A stretch of DNA of 64,000 nt from positions 1,054,001 to 1,118,000 of the forward strand of contig NC_012586.1 of NCBI RefSeq assembly GCF_000018545.1, in the 5' to 3' direction. Under the pieces are notes generated by a model. It saw nothing but the letters and a program-made list of their open reading frames with translations, ran no database searches and was not told where the DNA came from. Positions within the stretch are counted from its first letter, which is position 1. Every line of letters starts with the position of its first letter. Below are positions 25,054 through 33,952 of the stretch, piece by piece. Both the position numbers and the translations under genes were made by a program. The stretch comes from Sinorhizobium fredii NGR234 (lineage in GTDB: Bacteria > Pseudomonadota > Alphaproteobacteria > Rhizobiales > Rhizobiaceae).

Positions 25054-26187
25054 ATGAAGGTTTTCAACAGGGTGGCCGCGGCCGCCGCGGGCCTTTGCGT
25101 GCTTTTTTCGAGCGCCGCACTCGCCGACACGATCAAGGTGAAGGACATCACCGGCCGCGAGGTCGAGGTCAATGTGCCGGTCCAGCATGTTATCCTCGGC
25201 GAAGGACGGCAGATCTATTTCGTCGGCGCGCTCGACAAGGCCGAGCCCTTCAAGCGCGTCGTCGGGTGGCGCGACGACCTGGCGAAGGCCGACCCGGAGA
25301 CCTATGCTGCCTATCTCGCCAAGTACCCTGACATTGCCAAGCTGCCGGCCTTCGGTGGCGTGAAGGACGGCACCTTCGACATCGAACAGGCGGTGGCGCT
25401 GAAGCCCGACGTCATGCTGATGAACGTCGATGCGAAGACCGCGACGGAAGAGGCGGGCTATATCGAGAAGCTCGAGAAGGTCGGCATTCCGCTCGTCTAT
25501 GTCGATTTCCGCGAAAAGCCGATGGAAAACACCGAACCGAGCATGCGCCTGATCGGCAAGCTGTTCGGCGAGGAAGAAAAGGCCGAGGAGTTCATCAAGT
25601 TCCGCGCCGACAGCATCGCCAAGGTGACGGACGTGCTGGCCAAGGCCAATCCGAAGAAACCGCTCGTCTTCGTCGAGCGCGCCGGCGGCTATTCCGATGA
25701 TTGCTGCATGTCCTTCGGCGACGAGAATTTCGGCAAGATGGTCGAGTTCGCCGGCGGTATCAACATGGCGAAAGACATCATCCCCGGCACCTTCGGCACC
25801 GTCAATCCGGAACAGATCATCGCTTCGAACCCGGACCAGATCATCATCACCGGCGGCAACTGGGAAGGCTACGTGCCGGGCGGCAACTGGGTCGGCGTCG
25901 GTTATGGCGCCGATGAGAAGGAGGCGTTCCGCAAGCTCGAGAACCTGACGAAGCGCCCGGCCTTCACCGATGTGAAGGCGGTCAAGGAAGGCAATGTCCA
26001 CGCGATCTGGCACCAGTTCTACAACAACCCCTACCAGTTCGTCGCCATCCAGCAGATCGCCAAGTGGCTGCATCCGGACCTCTTCAAGGACCTCGACCCG
26101 GGGGCGACGTTCAAGGAATTGCACGAGCGTTTCCTGCCGCTTCCCTACAAGAGCGGCTACTTCGTGTCGCTGAATGTCGGCGAGTAA
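25054..26187 (+). CDS. ABC transporter periplasmic binding protein 1 (iron/metallophore type)
   Basis: 377 residues of the BtuF/FhuD-like class III binding-protein fold. Signal peptide with cleavage after ALA at residues 22-24; the mature protein starts with DTIKVKDITGREVEV, the usual first strand. A conserved double cysteine, Cys217-Cys218 (YSDDCCMSFG), occurs in the ligand domain and at the same place in the next protein. Start: GGAGCAGGGATCG before the ATG. First gene of a four-gene importer operon (two binding proteins, FecCD permease, ATPase). Iron control is suggested by the box at 24997. Ligand unknown: a ferric chelate, heme or cobalt compound are all possible. Confidence 0.85.
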   Translation: MKVFNRVAAAAAGLCVLFSSAALADTIKVKDITGREVEVNVPVQHVILGEGRQIYFVGALDKAEPFKRVVGWRDDLAKADPETYAAYLAKYPDIAKLPAFGGVKDGTFDIEQAVALKPDVMLMNVDAKTATEEAGYIEKLEKVGIPLVYVDFREKPMENTEPSMRLIGKLFGEEEKAEEFIKFRADSIAKVTDVLAKANPKKPLVFVERAGGYSDDCCMSFGDENFGKMVEFAGGINMAKDIIPGTFGTVNPEQIIASNPDQIIITGGNWEGYVPGGNWVGVGYGADEKEAFRKLENLTKRPAFTDVKAVKEGNVHAIWHQFYNNPYQFVAIQQIAKWLHPDLFKDLDPGATFKELHERFLPLPYKSGYFVSLNVGE

Positions 26188-26239
26188 AAGTCCGGATCGG
26201 AGAGCGAAAGCCCTCCGAACGCGTTTAGCGAGGGTTGTC

Positions 26240-27376
26240 ATGCGGATGCTGAAGGATGTGGTCCTGGCAGTTGTCGCCGCGGTCATTGCCGCGGCGCCGG
26301 CCGTTGCGTCGGAAATCACCGATGTTACCGGCCGCAAAGTCGAGATCGAGCTGCCGGCCAAGCGAATCCTGCTCGGCGAGGCGCGCCAGATCCATGTTGC
26401 AGCGGCGCTCAAGGGCGAGCACGTCTTCGACACGATCGTCGGCTGGCGTGACGATCTGATCATGAAGGATCCGGATTCCTACGACGGCTATCGCGAGCGC
26501 TTTCCGGCGATCGAGAAGCTGCCGCGCTTCGGCTATATCCCCAGCGGCGACTTCAGCCTTGAGGCGGCGATCGCGTTGAAGCCGGACGTGCTGACGCTGA
26601 ACCTCGAAGCGCGAGATGCCGTCGAGGAGTCGGGCTTTATCGAGAAGGCGGCTGCGGCCGGCATCGCCGTCGTCTATCTCGACTTCCGCGTCGATCCGGC
26701 CAAGAACAGCGAGAGATCCGTCGAGATCCTCGGCCAGATTTTCGGGGCGGATGCGCGGGCAAAGGAATTCATTGCCTGGCGTCGCGATCAGATCGCCGTC
26801 GTCACCGATCGCCTCGCCAAAGCCGGCGCGATTGCGCGACCAAAGGTGTTTATCGAGCGCTCGCCGGGCATCACCGGCGAGACCGCCTGCTGCCGGACTT
26901 TCGGGCCGGCGAATTTCGGCGAGATGGTGGAGAAGGCCGGCGGCCACAATATCGGCGCCGACGTGATCACCGCGACTTTCGGCGACCTCAATCCCGAGCA
27001 GCTCGTCGTCGCCAATCCGGACCATGTGATCGTCACCGGCAGCAACTGGTCGGCCGAGTCCGACGTCAACCAGTTCGTCGCGGTCGGCCGTGGCGCCGAT
27101 CCGGCCGCCGCGCGGGAGCGGCTGAAGGGGCTGATGCAGAGGCCGGCCTTTGCGATGCTCGACGCGGTCAAGGCGGGCAGGGTGCATGCCGTCTGGCACC
27201 AGTTCTACGGCGCACCCTATGAATTCGTGCCGATCCAGCAATTCGCCAAATGGTTCCATCCGGAGCTTTTCGCCGATATCGATCCGGACCGGACCTTCCG
27301 CGAGTTCCACGAGAAGTTCCTGCCGATCGCCTACCGGCCCGGCTATTTCGTCTCGCTTTCTGACGGGGGTGAATGA
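26240..27376 (+). CDS. ABC transporter periplasmic binding protein 2 (tandem paralogue)
   Basis: 378 residues, clearly a paralogue of the protein encoded just before it: same length, same opening of the mature part (EITDVTGRKVEIELPAKRIL), same Cys217-Cys218 pair (GETACCRTFGPANFGEM) and the same ending RPGYFVSL. The ATG at 26240 begins a good signal peptide (MLKDVVLAVVAAVIAAAPAVA); the longer frame from 26174 would bury it. It overlaps the permease gene by 4 bases (ATGA). Two binding proteins for one transporter suggest two related ligands. Confidence 0.82.
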   Translation: MRMLKDVVLAVVAAVIAAAPAVASEITDVTGRKVEIELPAKRILLGEARQIHVAAALKGEHVFDTIVGWRDDLIMKDPDSYDGYRERFPAIEKLPRFGYIPSGDFSLEAAIALKPDVLTLNLEARDAVEESGFIEKAAAAGIAVVYLDFRVDPAKNSERSVEILGQIFGADARAKEFIAWRRDQIAVVTDRLAKAGAIARPKVFIERSPGITGETACCRTFGPANFGEMVEKAGGHNIGADVITATFGDLNPEQLVVANPDHVIVTGSNWSAESDVNQFVAVGRGADPAAARERLKGLMQRPAFAMLDAVKAGRVHAVWHQFYGAPYEFVPIQQFAKWFHPELFADIDPDRTFREFHEKFLPIAYRPGYFVSLSDGGE

Positions 27377-28443
27377 TGGTAGCCATCGCCGATGAAATCT
27401 CCCGTGTCGAAGGGGGCGGTCGTTACCGCGCCCTCGTTGCGCGCCGGCTGCTGATGCTTTTGGCCCTTATCGCCGCTCTGTTTGTCTCGGTTGCGATCGA
27501 CATGGCTCTCGGCCCGGCCAACTATCCGCTTGCGGACGTCCTGACGGCACTGTTCAGCTCCGAGACGGTGAGCGACCAGCTGCGCGTGGTGATCTGGGAC
27601 ATCCGCATGCCGATCGCGCTGATGGCGGTGACGGTCGGCGCTTCGCTGTCGGTCGCCGGCGCGCAGATGCAGACGATCCTCGCCAATCCGCTGGCGAGCC
27701 CGTTCACGCTCGGGATTTCGGCGGCGGCCGGCTTCGGCGCCGCTCTCGGTCTCGTCGCCGGCGTCGCGGTCTTTCCCGTCGCCGTTCAGTACATGGTACC
27801 GCTCAACGCCTTCCTGATGGCGATGCTGGCGGCGCTCTTCATCCATTTTGCTTCCACCATGCGCGGCGTCACGGTCGAGACGATCGTGCTGCTCGGCATC
27901 GCCCTTGTCTTCACCTTCAACGCGGCGCTCGCGCTGCTCGAATATCTTGCCTCGGAACAGGCGCTCGCGGCCGTCGTGTTCTGGACGATGGGCAGCCTCA
28001 CCAAGGCAACCTGGCCGAAGGTCTGGATCACCGCGGCCGTGCTGGTTTTTGCCGTGCCGCTCTTTGCCCGTCATGCCTGGGCGCTGACGGCACTGCGGCT
28101 CGGCGACGACAAGGCGGCGAGCTTCGGCATCAATGTCCGGCGGCTCAGACTCGAGACGATGCTGACGGTCAGCCTGCTGGCGGCGATCCCGGTCTCCTTC
28201 GTCGGTACGGTCGGCTTCGTGGGTCTCGTCGGCCCGCACATCGCCCGCATGCTGGTCGGCGAAGACCAGCGTTTCTTCCTGCCGGCTTCGGTGCTCTGCG
28301 GCGCGCTTCTGCTTTCGACGACGTCGGTCGTCAGCAAGATGATCATTCCGGGCGCGGTGCTGCCGATCGGCATCATCACCGCACTCGTCGGCGTTCCCTT
28401 CTTCTTCGTCTTGATCTTCACCAACAGGAGGCGGGCATGGTAG
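27373..28443 (+). CDS. FecCD-type ABC transporter permease
   Basis: 356 residues with about nine to ten membrane segments, of the BtuC/FhuB/FecCD class that moves ferric siderophores, heme or B12 across the inner membrane. Family landmarks: PLADVLTALF, WDIRMPIALMAVTVGASLSVAG (usual RLPR position), LGISAAAGFGAALGLVAG, and VGTVGFVGLVGPHIARMLVG, the ATPase-contact loop. Start overlaps the previous stop, end overlaps the ATPase start, so the operon is translationally coupled. Confidence 0.9.
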   Translation: MMVAIADEISRVEGGGRYRALVARRLLMLLALIAALFVSVAIDMALGPANYPLADVLTALFSSETVSDQLRVVIWDIRMPIALMAVTVGASLSVAGAQMQTILANPLASPFTLGISAAAGFGAALGLVAGVAVFPVAVQYMVPLNAFLMAMLAALFIHFASTMRGVTVETIVLLGIALVFTFNAALALLEYLASEQALAAVVFWTMGSLTKATWPKVWITAAVLVFAVPLFARHAWALTALRLGDDKAASFGINVRRLRLETMLTVSLLAAIPVSFVGTVGFVGLVGPHIARMLVGEDQRFFLPASVLCGALLLSTTSVVSKMIIPGAVLPIGIITALVGVPFFFVLIFTNRRRAW

Positions 28444-29198
28444 CGCTGCAGCTCGACAAGGTCGGCGCCACCTACGGGCGGCGAACGGTGCTGACGGGCA
28501 TTACAACGGGAGAGCTCCGAGGCGGGCGCCTGACCGCCGTCATCGGCCCGAACGCGGCGGGCAAGTCGACGCTCTTCAAGCGCATCGCCGGTCTCGCAGC
28601 TGGCCCGGGTCTCGTCCATCTCACCGATACGGAAAAAGGTCCGCAGACGATCTGCTACATGCCGCAGGACACCGGCGCCAACGCGGTGCTGACGGTCTAC
28701 GAATCCGTCCTCCTCTCGGCCAAGCAAGGTTCCGGCTGGAAGGTGAAGGACGACGAGCTTGCCGAAATCGACCGGGTGCTGGCGGCCTTGAGGATCGACG
28801 ACCTGGCGTTTCGCGGCCTCGGTGAATTGTCCGGCGGCCAGCGGCAGCTCGTATCGATCGCCCAGGCGCTGGTGCGCAAGCCCGAGGTTCTGTTGATGGA
28901 CGAACCGACATCGGCGCTCGACCTGTTTCGCCAGATCGAAGTGCTCGGCTTCATGAAGCGCTTGTCGGCCCAGTCCGGCATGGCGGTGCTCATTGCGCTG
29001 CACGACTTGAACCACGCGCTTCGCTATTGCGACGACACGATCGTCATCAGTGGCGGCTCGGTGGCGGCAAGCGGCCCGACGGAGACGGTGATCACCGCCG
29101 ACATGCTGAAATCCGTCTATCGGGTCGAAGCCCGCGTCGAGGCCTGTTCGCTCGGCCGGCCGGTGATCATCGTCGACGATTCCATTCCAGTTCGGTGA
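28437..29198 (+). CDS. ABC transporter ATPase (FecE/BtuD type)
   Basis: 253 residues. Walker A GPNAAGKSTLFKRIAG, signature LSGGQRQLVSIAQAL, Walker B VLLMDEPTSALD, and the switch His in LIALHDLNHALRYCDD. The pattern is that of iron-chelate importers. It overlaps the permease by 7 bases and closes the operon. The next gene converges from the other side 37 bases away. Confidence 0.9.
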   Translation: MVALQLDKVGATYGRRTVLTGITTGELRGGRLTAVIGPNAAGKSTLFKRIAGLAAGPGLVHLTDTEKGPQTICYMPQDTGANAVLTVYESVLLSAKQGSGWKVKDDELAEIDRVLAALRIDDLAFRGLGELSGGQRQLVSIAQALVRKPEVLLMDEPTSALDLFRQIEVLGFMKRLSAQSGMAVLIALHDLNHALRYCDDTIVISGGSVAASGPTETVITADMLKSVYRVEARVEACSLGRPVIIVDDSIPVR

Positions 29199-29234
29199 TC
29201 TGGCGGCACGACTTTCGCGCTTCAAGGAAACGCG

Positions 29235-30281
29235 TCAGTTGACGCGAGTCCCCTGCACGGAAAACAGGTGCAGTTTCGCGAGATCCGGGGCGACATGCAC
29301 CGGTTGGCCGGGTTCAAGATCGACGCGGTCCCGCAAGACGAGGTTGGCATCCGCCGGTCCGAGCTTCACGAGCACATGCGTTTCGGAGCCGGTCGGCTCG
29401 ACGACGACCACGGTCGCCGGCACGCCGCTCTGGGTGATGGCGAGATGTTCCGGGCGGATGCCGTAGGTCGCGGCCGGCGCCCCCTGATAGCCGCCCGGCA
29501 TCGGCAGAAAGACGCCGTCACGCGTGACGAATCCCCCGTCGGCGATCGAACCTTCGAACAGGTTCATTGCCGGCGAACCGATGAAGGTCGCGACGAAGGT
29601 GTTTGCCGGCCGGTCGTAGAGCTCGAGCGGCTTGCCGATCTGCTCGACATTGCCGCCGCGCATGACGACGATCCGGTCCGCCATGGTCATCGCCTCGATC
29701 TGGTCGTGGGTGACATAGACGGTCGTCGTCTTCAGGCGCTGATGCAGGTCCTTGATCTCGGCCCGCATGGTGACGCGCAGCTTGGCGTCGAGGTTCGACA
29801 GCGGCTCGTCGAACAGAAAGACCTGCGGGTGGCGAACGATCGCCCGCCCCATGGCGACGCGCTGCCGCTGGCCGCCGGAAAGCTGCTTCGGCAGGCGGTC
29901 GAGCAGCGGCCCGAGCGCCAGGATGTCGGCCGCCTCGCGCACGCGCTTTTCGATCGCCGCCTTGCCTTCGCCCTTGAGTTTCAGTGCGAAGCCCATGTTC
30001 TCGGCAACCGTCATATGCGGATAGAGCGCGTAGCTCTGGAACACCATGGCAATGTCCCGTTCCTTCGGCGCGACGTCGTTGACGAGACGGCCGCCGATGC
30101 GGATCTCGCCACCGCTGATGTCCTCAAGCCCGGCGAGCATGCGCAACAGGGTTGACTTGCCGCAGCCGGACGGCCCGACGAGCGTGACGAACTCGCCGTC
30201 CTCGATGTCCATGGAGACGCCGTGGATCACCGGGACGGCGCCATACTGCTTGCGGACCTGTTCGATCGTGACGGATGCCAT
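29235..30281 (-). CDS. Sugar ABC transporter ATPase (MsmK/UgpC/MalK type)
   Basis: 348 residues: a CUT1 carbohydrate ATPase with Walker A GPSGCGKSTLLRMLAG, signature LSGGQRQRVAMGRAI, Walker B VFLFDEPLSNLD, and a C-terminal TOBE/OB regulatory domain (GIRPEHLAI). The ATG at 30281 starts MASVTIEQVRKQYG after GGGAGGAATGC; the longer frame to 30428 was not used. Last gene of the fructoside operon, 22 bases after the GH32 gene. It powers the two permeases at 32029 and 32915. Confidence 0.9.
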   Translation of the reverse strand: MASVTIEQVRKQYGAVPVIHGVSMDIEDGEFVTLVGPSGCGKSTLLRMLAGLEDISGGEIRIGGRLVNDVAPKERDIAMVFQSYALYPHMTVAENMGFALKLKGEGKAAIEKRVREAADILALGPLLDRLPKQLSGGQRQRVAMGRAIVRHPQVFLFDEPLSNLDAKLRVTMRAEIKDLHQRLKTTTVYVTHDQIEAMTMADRIVVMRGGNVEQIGKPLELYDRPANTFVATFIGSPAMNLFEGSIADGGFVTRDGVFLPMPGGYQGAPAATYGIRPEHLAITQSGVPATVVVVEPTGSETHVLVKLGPADANLVLRDRVDLEPGQPVHVAPDLAKLHLFSVQGTRVN

Positions 30282-30303
30282 GCATTCCTCCCTTTCTCGT
30301 CGT

Positions 30304-32025
30304 TCAGAGCTTGAGCTGCCAGATTTTGGCGCTCGCAATGTTGCCTGCCGGCGCGTTGAGGCGCGCCGAGCGAACGCCCTCGAAGCCGGGCAGTCGCTTT
30401 GTCCCCGTCCAGCGGCCGTTGTCGGCAAAGACCTCGATCGAGCCCTTGTCCAGGAATACGCGGAGCGTCGAGGGGCGTGCGCCGGCAGCGATGTAGCGGG
30501 GCAGCCATTTGCCGTCCGGCACGTCGTAGAGGATGCTCAACCCTTCCGGGTCGAGACGGAGGCCGAGTTCGACGTCCGGGTGGTCGAATTCGAGATCGAA
30601 GGTCGCGCCGGCTGCCGCAAGATCGATGATGATCTCGACGGCGCCGTTGCCGAGCTCGACCTTTTCGCCAGTCGTGAGCCGGCTCTCGTCGAGAAGCTGC
30701 TGGCGCAGGCTTTCGGTGGCCTCGACCGGCGGCGTCAGCAGCGCGCCCTCCTTGAAAAGGACGCGGCGCGGCAGCGTCATGGCCGTCGGAAAGTCGATCT
30801 TCTTGGAGATTTCCGTCCAGTTGGCAAGCCAGGCGATGCCGACCGGCTCGGACTGGTCGACGAAGGCCTGGAAGGCGTAGGCATCGGTCCCGAAATCGAG
30901 TTCCTGTTCGAATTCCTTGACGAAGCCCCGGCCATCGAAGCGACCGACTGTCGCGATGGTGATATTGCGGCGGCCGGTCGTCGGGTCGCGGCTGGTCAGG
31001 AGACCGAAGATCAGCGCCCAGCGGGTCTGCGGGTCATCCACCGACCCGTCGAGCGGCACGATGCAGGGGCATTCGGCGGCCGTCATGCCGAAACGGTTCT
31101 CGCGGTGCAGGATGCCGACGAAGCTCCAGCCGCCTGCGGCATCCGGATCGGCCGTCTCGTAGAGCAGGATGACGCCGCCGGCGTGATCGCGGCTGCCGAG
31201 AAGCATCTTCCAGCGTCCGTCCGGGCCCTTCAGTACATAGGGATCGCGAAAATCCATCGTCAGGTCGAGGCCGGCCGGGCGCTCGGGAAGAATGATCTCG
31301 GCAGGGCCGGCGGTGATCTGGTCGCGGGTCACAGCTGTCAACTGGATCTGCTCGTCCGGCAGGCGATCCTTGACCTGCTCGGTGAAGAAGATGCGGATGC
31401 CCGGTTCCTCTCCGGCAAGCGGTATGGCCGAACCGGAAAAGGCCCCGCCGCGGCCGTCGTCGCGCGCCGAAAGCTCCGCCGAAGGGAACAGGAAGACCGG
31501 CAGGTGTCTCCAGTGCAGATAGTCGTCGGAGACCGCGTGGCCCCAATGCATGGTGTTCCAGCGCAGGCTGTGCGGATAGTGCTGGTAGAAGAGGTGGACC
31601 TTGTCGGCAAAGCGGCCGAAGCCGTTCGGATCGTTCATCCAGCCGAAGGGCGGACGGAAATGATAGCTGCCGGGGACGGCTGGCGCGGCATTCTCTTCGC
31701 CGCCATGGAGCACCTGAATGCCCTTTTCCAGCACCTCGTCATTCGAGAAGGCATAAACAACCGAGACGGCCGTCGTCGCGGCATCGTAGGCGAGGGCCGT
31801 TTCTCCGCCGGCCTCGAGCACCAGGGTCTGGAGCTCGAATTCCTCCGAATTGTCGGCGGTGAGCCGGCCGATTTCGCGCCCTGCCTGGCTGGCACGCAGC
31901 TCGGCCGGCGTCCCCGCCCGCGCCGCCTTCAGCCAGGCATGGATTGTCGCGCCGGCGGGAAGAGCGGCGCTCAGCGTCCTGTCGCTGCTGCCGAGAAGCG
32001 AGGAGGGGTTTGCATGGCTTGTCAT
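30304..32025 (-). CDS. Glycoside hydrolase family 32 (beta-fructosidase)
   Basis: 573 residues. GH32 hallmarks are present: the nucleophile Asp132 in WMNDPNGF, the transition-state Asp in DFRDPYVLKG and the acid/base Glu in AAECPCIV. A C-terminal beta-sandwich follows (ENRLRVFLDKGSIEVFADNG-like region). The first 120 residues are an extra N-terminal domain not found in minimal invertases. No signal peptide, so the enzyme acts in the cytoplasm on imported sucrose or short fructans, after the linked ABC transporter takes them in. Four bases separate it from the permease gene upstream. Confidence 0.9.
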   Translation of the reverse strand: MTSHANPSSLLGSSDRTLSAALPAGATIHAWLKAARAGTPAELRASQAGREIGRLTADNSEEFELQTLVLEAGGETALAYDAATTAVSVVYAFSNDEVLEKGIQVLHGGEENAAPAVPGSYHFRPPFGWMNDPNGFGRFADKVHLFYQHYPHSLRWNTMHWGHAVSDDYLHWRHLPVFLFPSAELSARDDGRGGAFSGSAIPLAGEEPGIRIFFTEQVKDRLPDEQIQLTAVTRDQITAGPAEIILPERPAGLDLTMDFRDPYVLKGPDGRWKMLLGSRDHAGGVILLYETADPDAAGGWSFVGILHRENRFGMTAAECPCIVPLDGSVDDPQTRWALIFGLLTSRDPTTGRRNITIATVGRFDGRGFVKEFEQELDFGTDAYAFQAFVDQSEPVGIAWLANWTEISKKIDFPTAMTLPRRVLFKEGALLTPPVEATESLRQQLLDESRLTTGEKVELGNGAVEIIIDLAAAGATFDLEFDHPDVELGLRLDPEGLSILYDVPDGKWLPRYIAAGARPSTLRVFLDKGSIEVFADNGRWTGTKRLPGFEGVRSARLNAPAGNIASAKIWQLKL

Positions 32026-32028
32026 TGA

Positions 32029-32922
32029 TCAACCTTTCACGGCGGAGCCAACGAAGGAACTTACGAACCAGCGTTGGAAGGCGAGGTAGAGGGCGAGGAT
32101 CGGGAGCATCATCAGCACCGAGGCCGCCATGGCGCGATCCCAATAGATGCTGTCCTGACCGAAGAAGGTGGCGATGGCGACGGCGATCGGCCGCGCGTAG
32201 TCGGTCTGCGTCACCAGGATCGGCCAGAGATACTGGTTCCAGGCCTCGATCCCCATGAGGATCGACACCGTGGCGAGCGCTGGCAGGCTGAGCGGGAGGA
32301 AGATCGAGCGGTAGATGCGGAACACCGAGGCGCCGTCCATCTCGGCCGCTTCGAAGAGCTCCTTCGGGAGCTGTGCGAAGAACTGGTAGAACAGGAAGAT
32401 GTAGAGCGGGCTGGCGACCCAGGGGATGATCTGTACGGCGAATGTGTCGGTCATGCCGGCGCGCGATACCATGATGACGAGCGGCATGATGATGCTCTCC
32501 TGCGGGATGACGTAGAGTGCGATCACCAGCGACAGGATCAAGGCGCGGCCGCGCAGCGATCCCCAGGCGAGCACGAAGCCGGCCATGGAATTGACGATGA
32601 GGCCGGCGCCGACGGTCGCGGCCAGGATGATCAGCGAATTCAGGAGATAGCGGCCATAGGCGAGTTCGCCCGAAAGATTGCCGACCTCCGCGAAGTTCGA
32701 GAGCGTCGGGTTCGACACCCAGAAGGCGCGAAAGCTGCCCATGTCGGCGAGGATCTGGAAGCGATCGTCCTTCAGACTGGCGACGAGCAGCATGAAGAGC
32801 GGTGAGATGATGACGAGGGCGATGACGAGGATGCAGGCGGTCTGCACGAGGCGCAGCGAACCGATCGCGGAGCGCTCACGCTTCACTTCCATCTGTGTTG
32901 CGGAAAGGACGAGATCAGACAT
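32029..32922 (-). CDS. Carbohydrate ABC transporter permease (MalG type)
   Basis: 297 residues with six membrane helices and the ATPase-docking EAA loop FEAAEMDGASVFRIYRSIFL. The long periplasmic stretch between helix 1 and 2 (KDDRFQILADMGSFRAFW) fits MalG/LacG relatives. It overlaps the MalF-type gene by 8 bases, hence coupled translation. Forms the membrane pore of the fructoside importer with the 32915 product. Confidence 0.9.
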   Translation of the reverse strand: MSDLVLSATQMEVKRERSAIGSLRLVQTACILVIALVIISPLFMLLVASLKDDRFQILADMGSFRAFWVSNPTLSNFAEVGNLSGELAYGRYLLNSLIILAATVGAGLIVNSMAGFVLAWGSLRGRALILSLVIALYVIPQESIIMPLVIMVSRAGMTDTFAVQIIPWVASPLYIFLFYQFFAQLPKELFEAAEMDGASVFRIYRSIFLPLSLPALATVSILMGIEAWNQYLWPILVTQTDYARPIAVAIATFFGQDSIYWDRAMAASVLMMLPILALYLAFQRWFVSSFVGSAVKG

Positions 32923-33853
32923 CGAAACGCCTCAGAAGCTGGCGCTGCAGGAGCGCGATGACGAGAACGATGAGGAACAGAATGACCGAGACGGCCGAGG
33001 CGAGCCCGAGCTTCTGCTCTTCGAAGCCGGTGCGCACCATGTAGTGCACCACGGTTTCGGTACTGCTTTTCGGTCCGCCCTGGGTGAGGACTGCGACCTG
33101 GGTATAGAGTTTGAAGGCCTGGATCGTCGTGATGACCAGCACGAAGACGTGCGTCGGCCGCAAGCCCGGCATAGTCACATGCCAGAAGCGCTGGAAGGCA
33201 TTGGCGCCGTCGATCCGGGCCGCATCGTAGAGCTCGTCCGGAATGCCCTGCAGGCCGGCAAGGTAGACGATCATCTGGAAGCCGTAGGCCTGCCAGGCGG
33301 ATAGGAGCACGATCGAGAACATCGCCCAGTTGGGGTCACCGAGCCAGTCGATCGGCTGGATGCGGCCGGCGGAAAGGAAGCCGAGTATCTGATTGAGCGG
33401 CCCGGTCGGATATTGGAAGAGGGTTCCCCAGATAACGCAGACGACGACCATCGAGGTGATGGCGGGAAGGAAGAACATCCCCCGGAAGACATTGCGGAAC
33501 GGCAGCTTCTGGTGAAGCAGCAGCGCGGTCGCGAAGGCGAGACCGCATTGCACGGGGATGACCCAGAAGGTGAAGCGCGAGACATTCCAGAGCGAGGTCC
33601 AGAAGAGGTCGTCCTTCAAGATGCGCAGGAAGTTGGTGAGGCCGATGAAGCGGACCGGCGTTGGGCGCGGCACCAGCGGCTGGTTGGTCATCGCCGTCCA
33701 GAAGGACAGAAGAAAGGGTACGACCAGGAAAATCGTCAGTAGCACCACCGCCGGCGCCAGCATGCCGATCTCCTGGAACAGGCGGCCCCTGTCCCTGCGC
33801 CGGGCGGGGCGCGCCACCGCCGTTGCCGGCAGCGCCGGTTGCTGCAAGGTCAT
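32915..33853 (-). CDS. Carbohydrate ABC transporter permease (MalF type)
   Basis: 312 residues with six membrane helices. The EAA loop is ELYDAARIDGANAFQRFWHV. A basic N-terminal tail (RPARRRDRGR) precedes the first helix. The ATG at 33853 has GGAGGAGGAGATC ahead; the earlier in-frame start at 33904 lies within a hairpin and has no ribosome site. Partner of the 32029 permease. Confidence 0.9.
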   Translation of the reverse strand: MTLQQPALPATAVARPARRRDRGRLFQEIGMLAPAVVLLTIFLVVPFLLSFWTAMTNQPLVPRPTPVRFIGLTNFLRILKDDLFWTSLWNVSRFTFWVIPVQCGLAFATALLLHQKLPFRNVFRGMFFLPAITSMVVVCVIWGTLFQYPTGPLNQILGFLSAGRIQPIDWLGDPNWAMFSIVLLSAWQAYGFQMIVYLAGLQGIPDELYDAARIDGANAFQRFWHVTMPGLRPTHVFVLVITTIQAFKLYTQVAVLTQGGPKSSTETVVHYMVRTGFEEQKLGLASAVSVILFLIVLVIALLQRQLLRRFDV

Positions 33854-33898
33854 GATCTCCTCCTCCATCAACTGCGTAAATTGGTCGCCGCAACCAGT

Positions 33899-33928
33899 GG
33901 GCAACCGCGCGATAGGGCGCGGTCGCCC
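33899..33928 (-). terminator. Hairpin after the fructoside binding-protein gene
   Basis: 12-bp arms GGGCAACCGCGC and GCGCGGTCGCCC (one mismatch, possible G-U pair), 6-base loop, between the binding-protein stop and the permease gene. No T-run. In ABC operons such a hairpin usually raises binding-protein over permease yield. Confidence 0.6.
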
Positions 33929-33952
33929 GCTAGATCACATCCCGCTCTAGCG

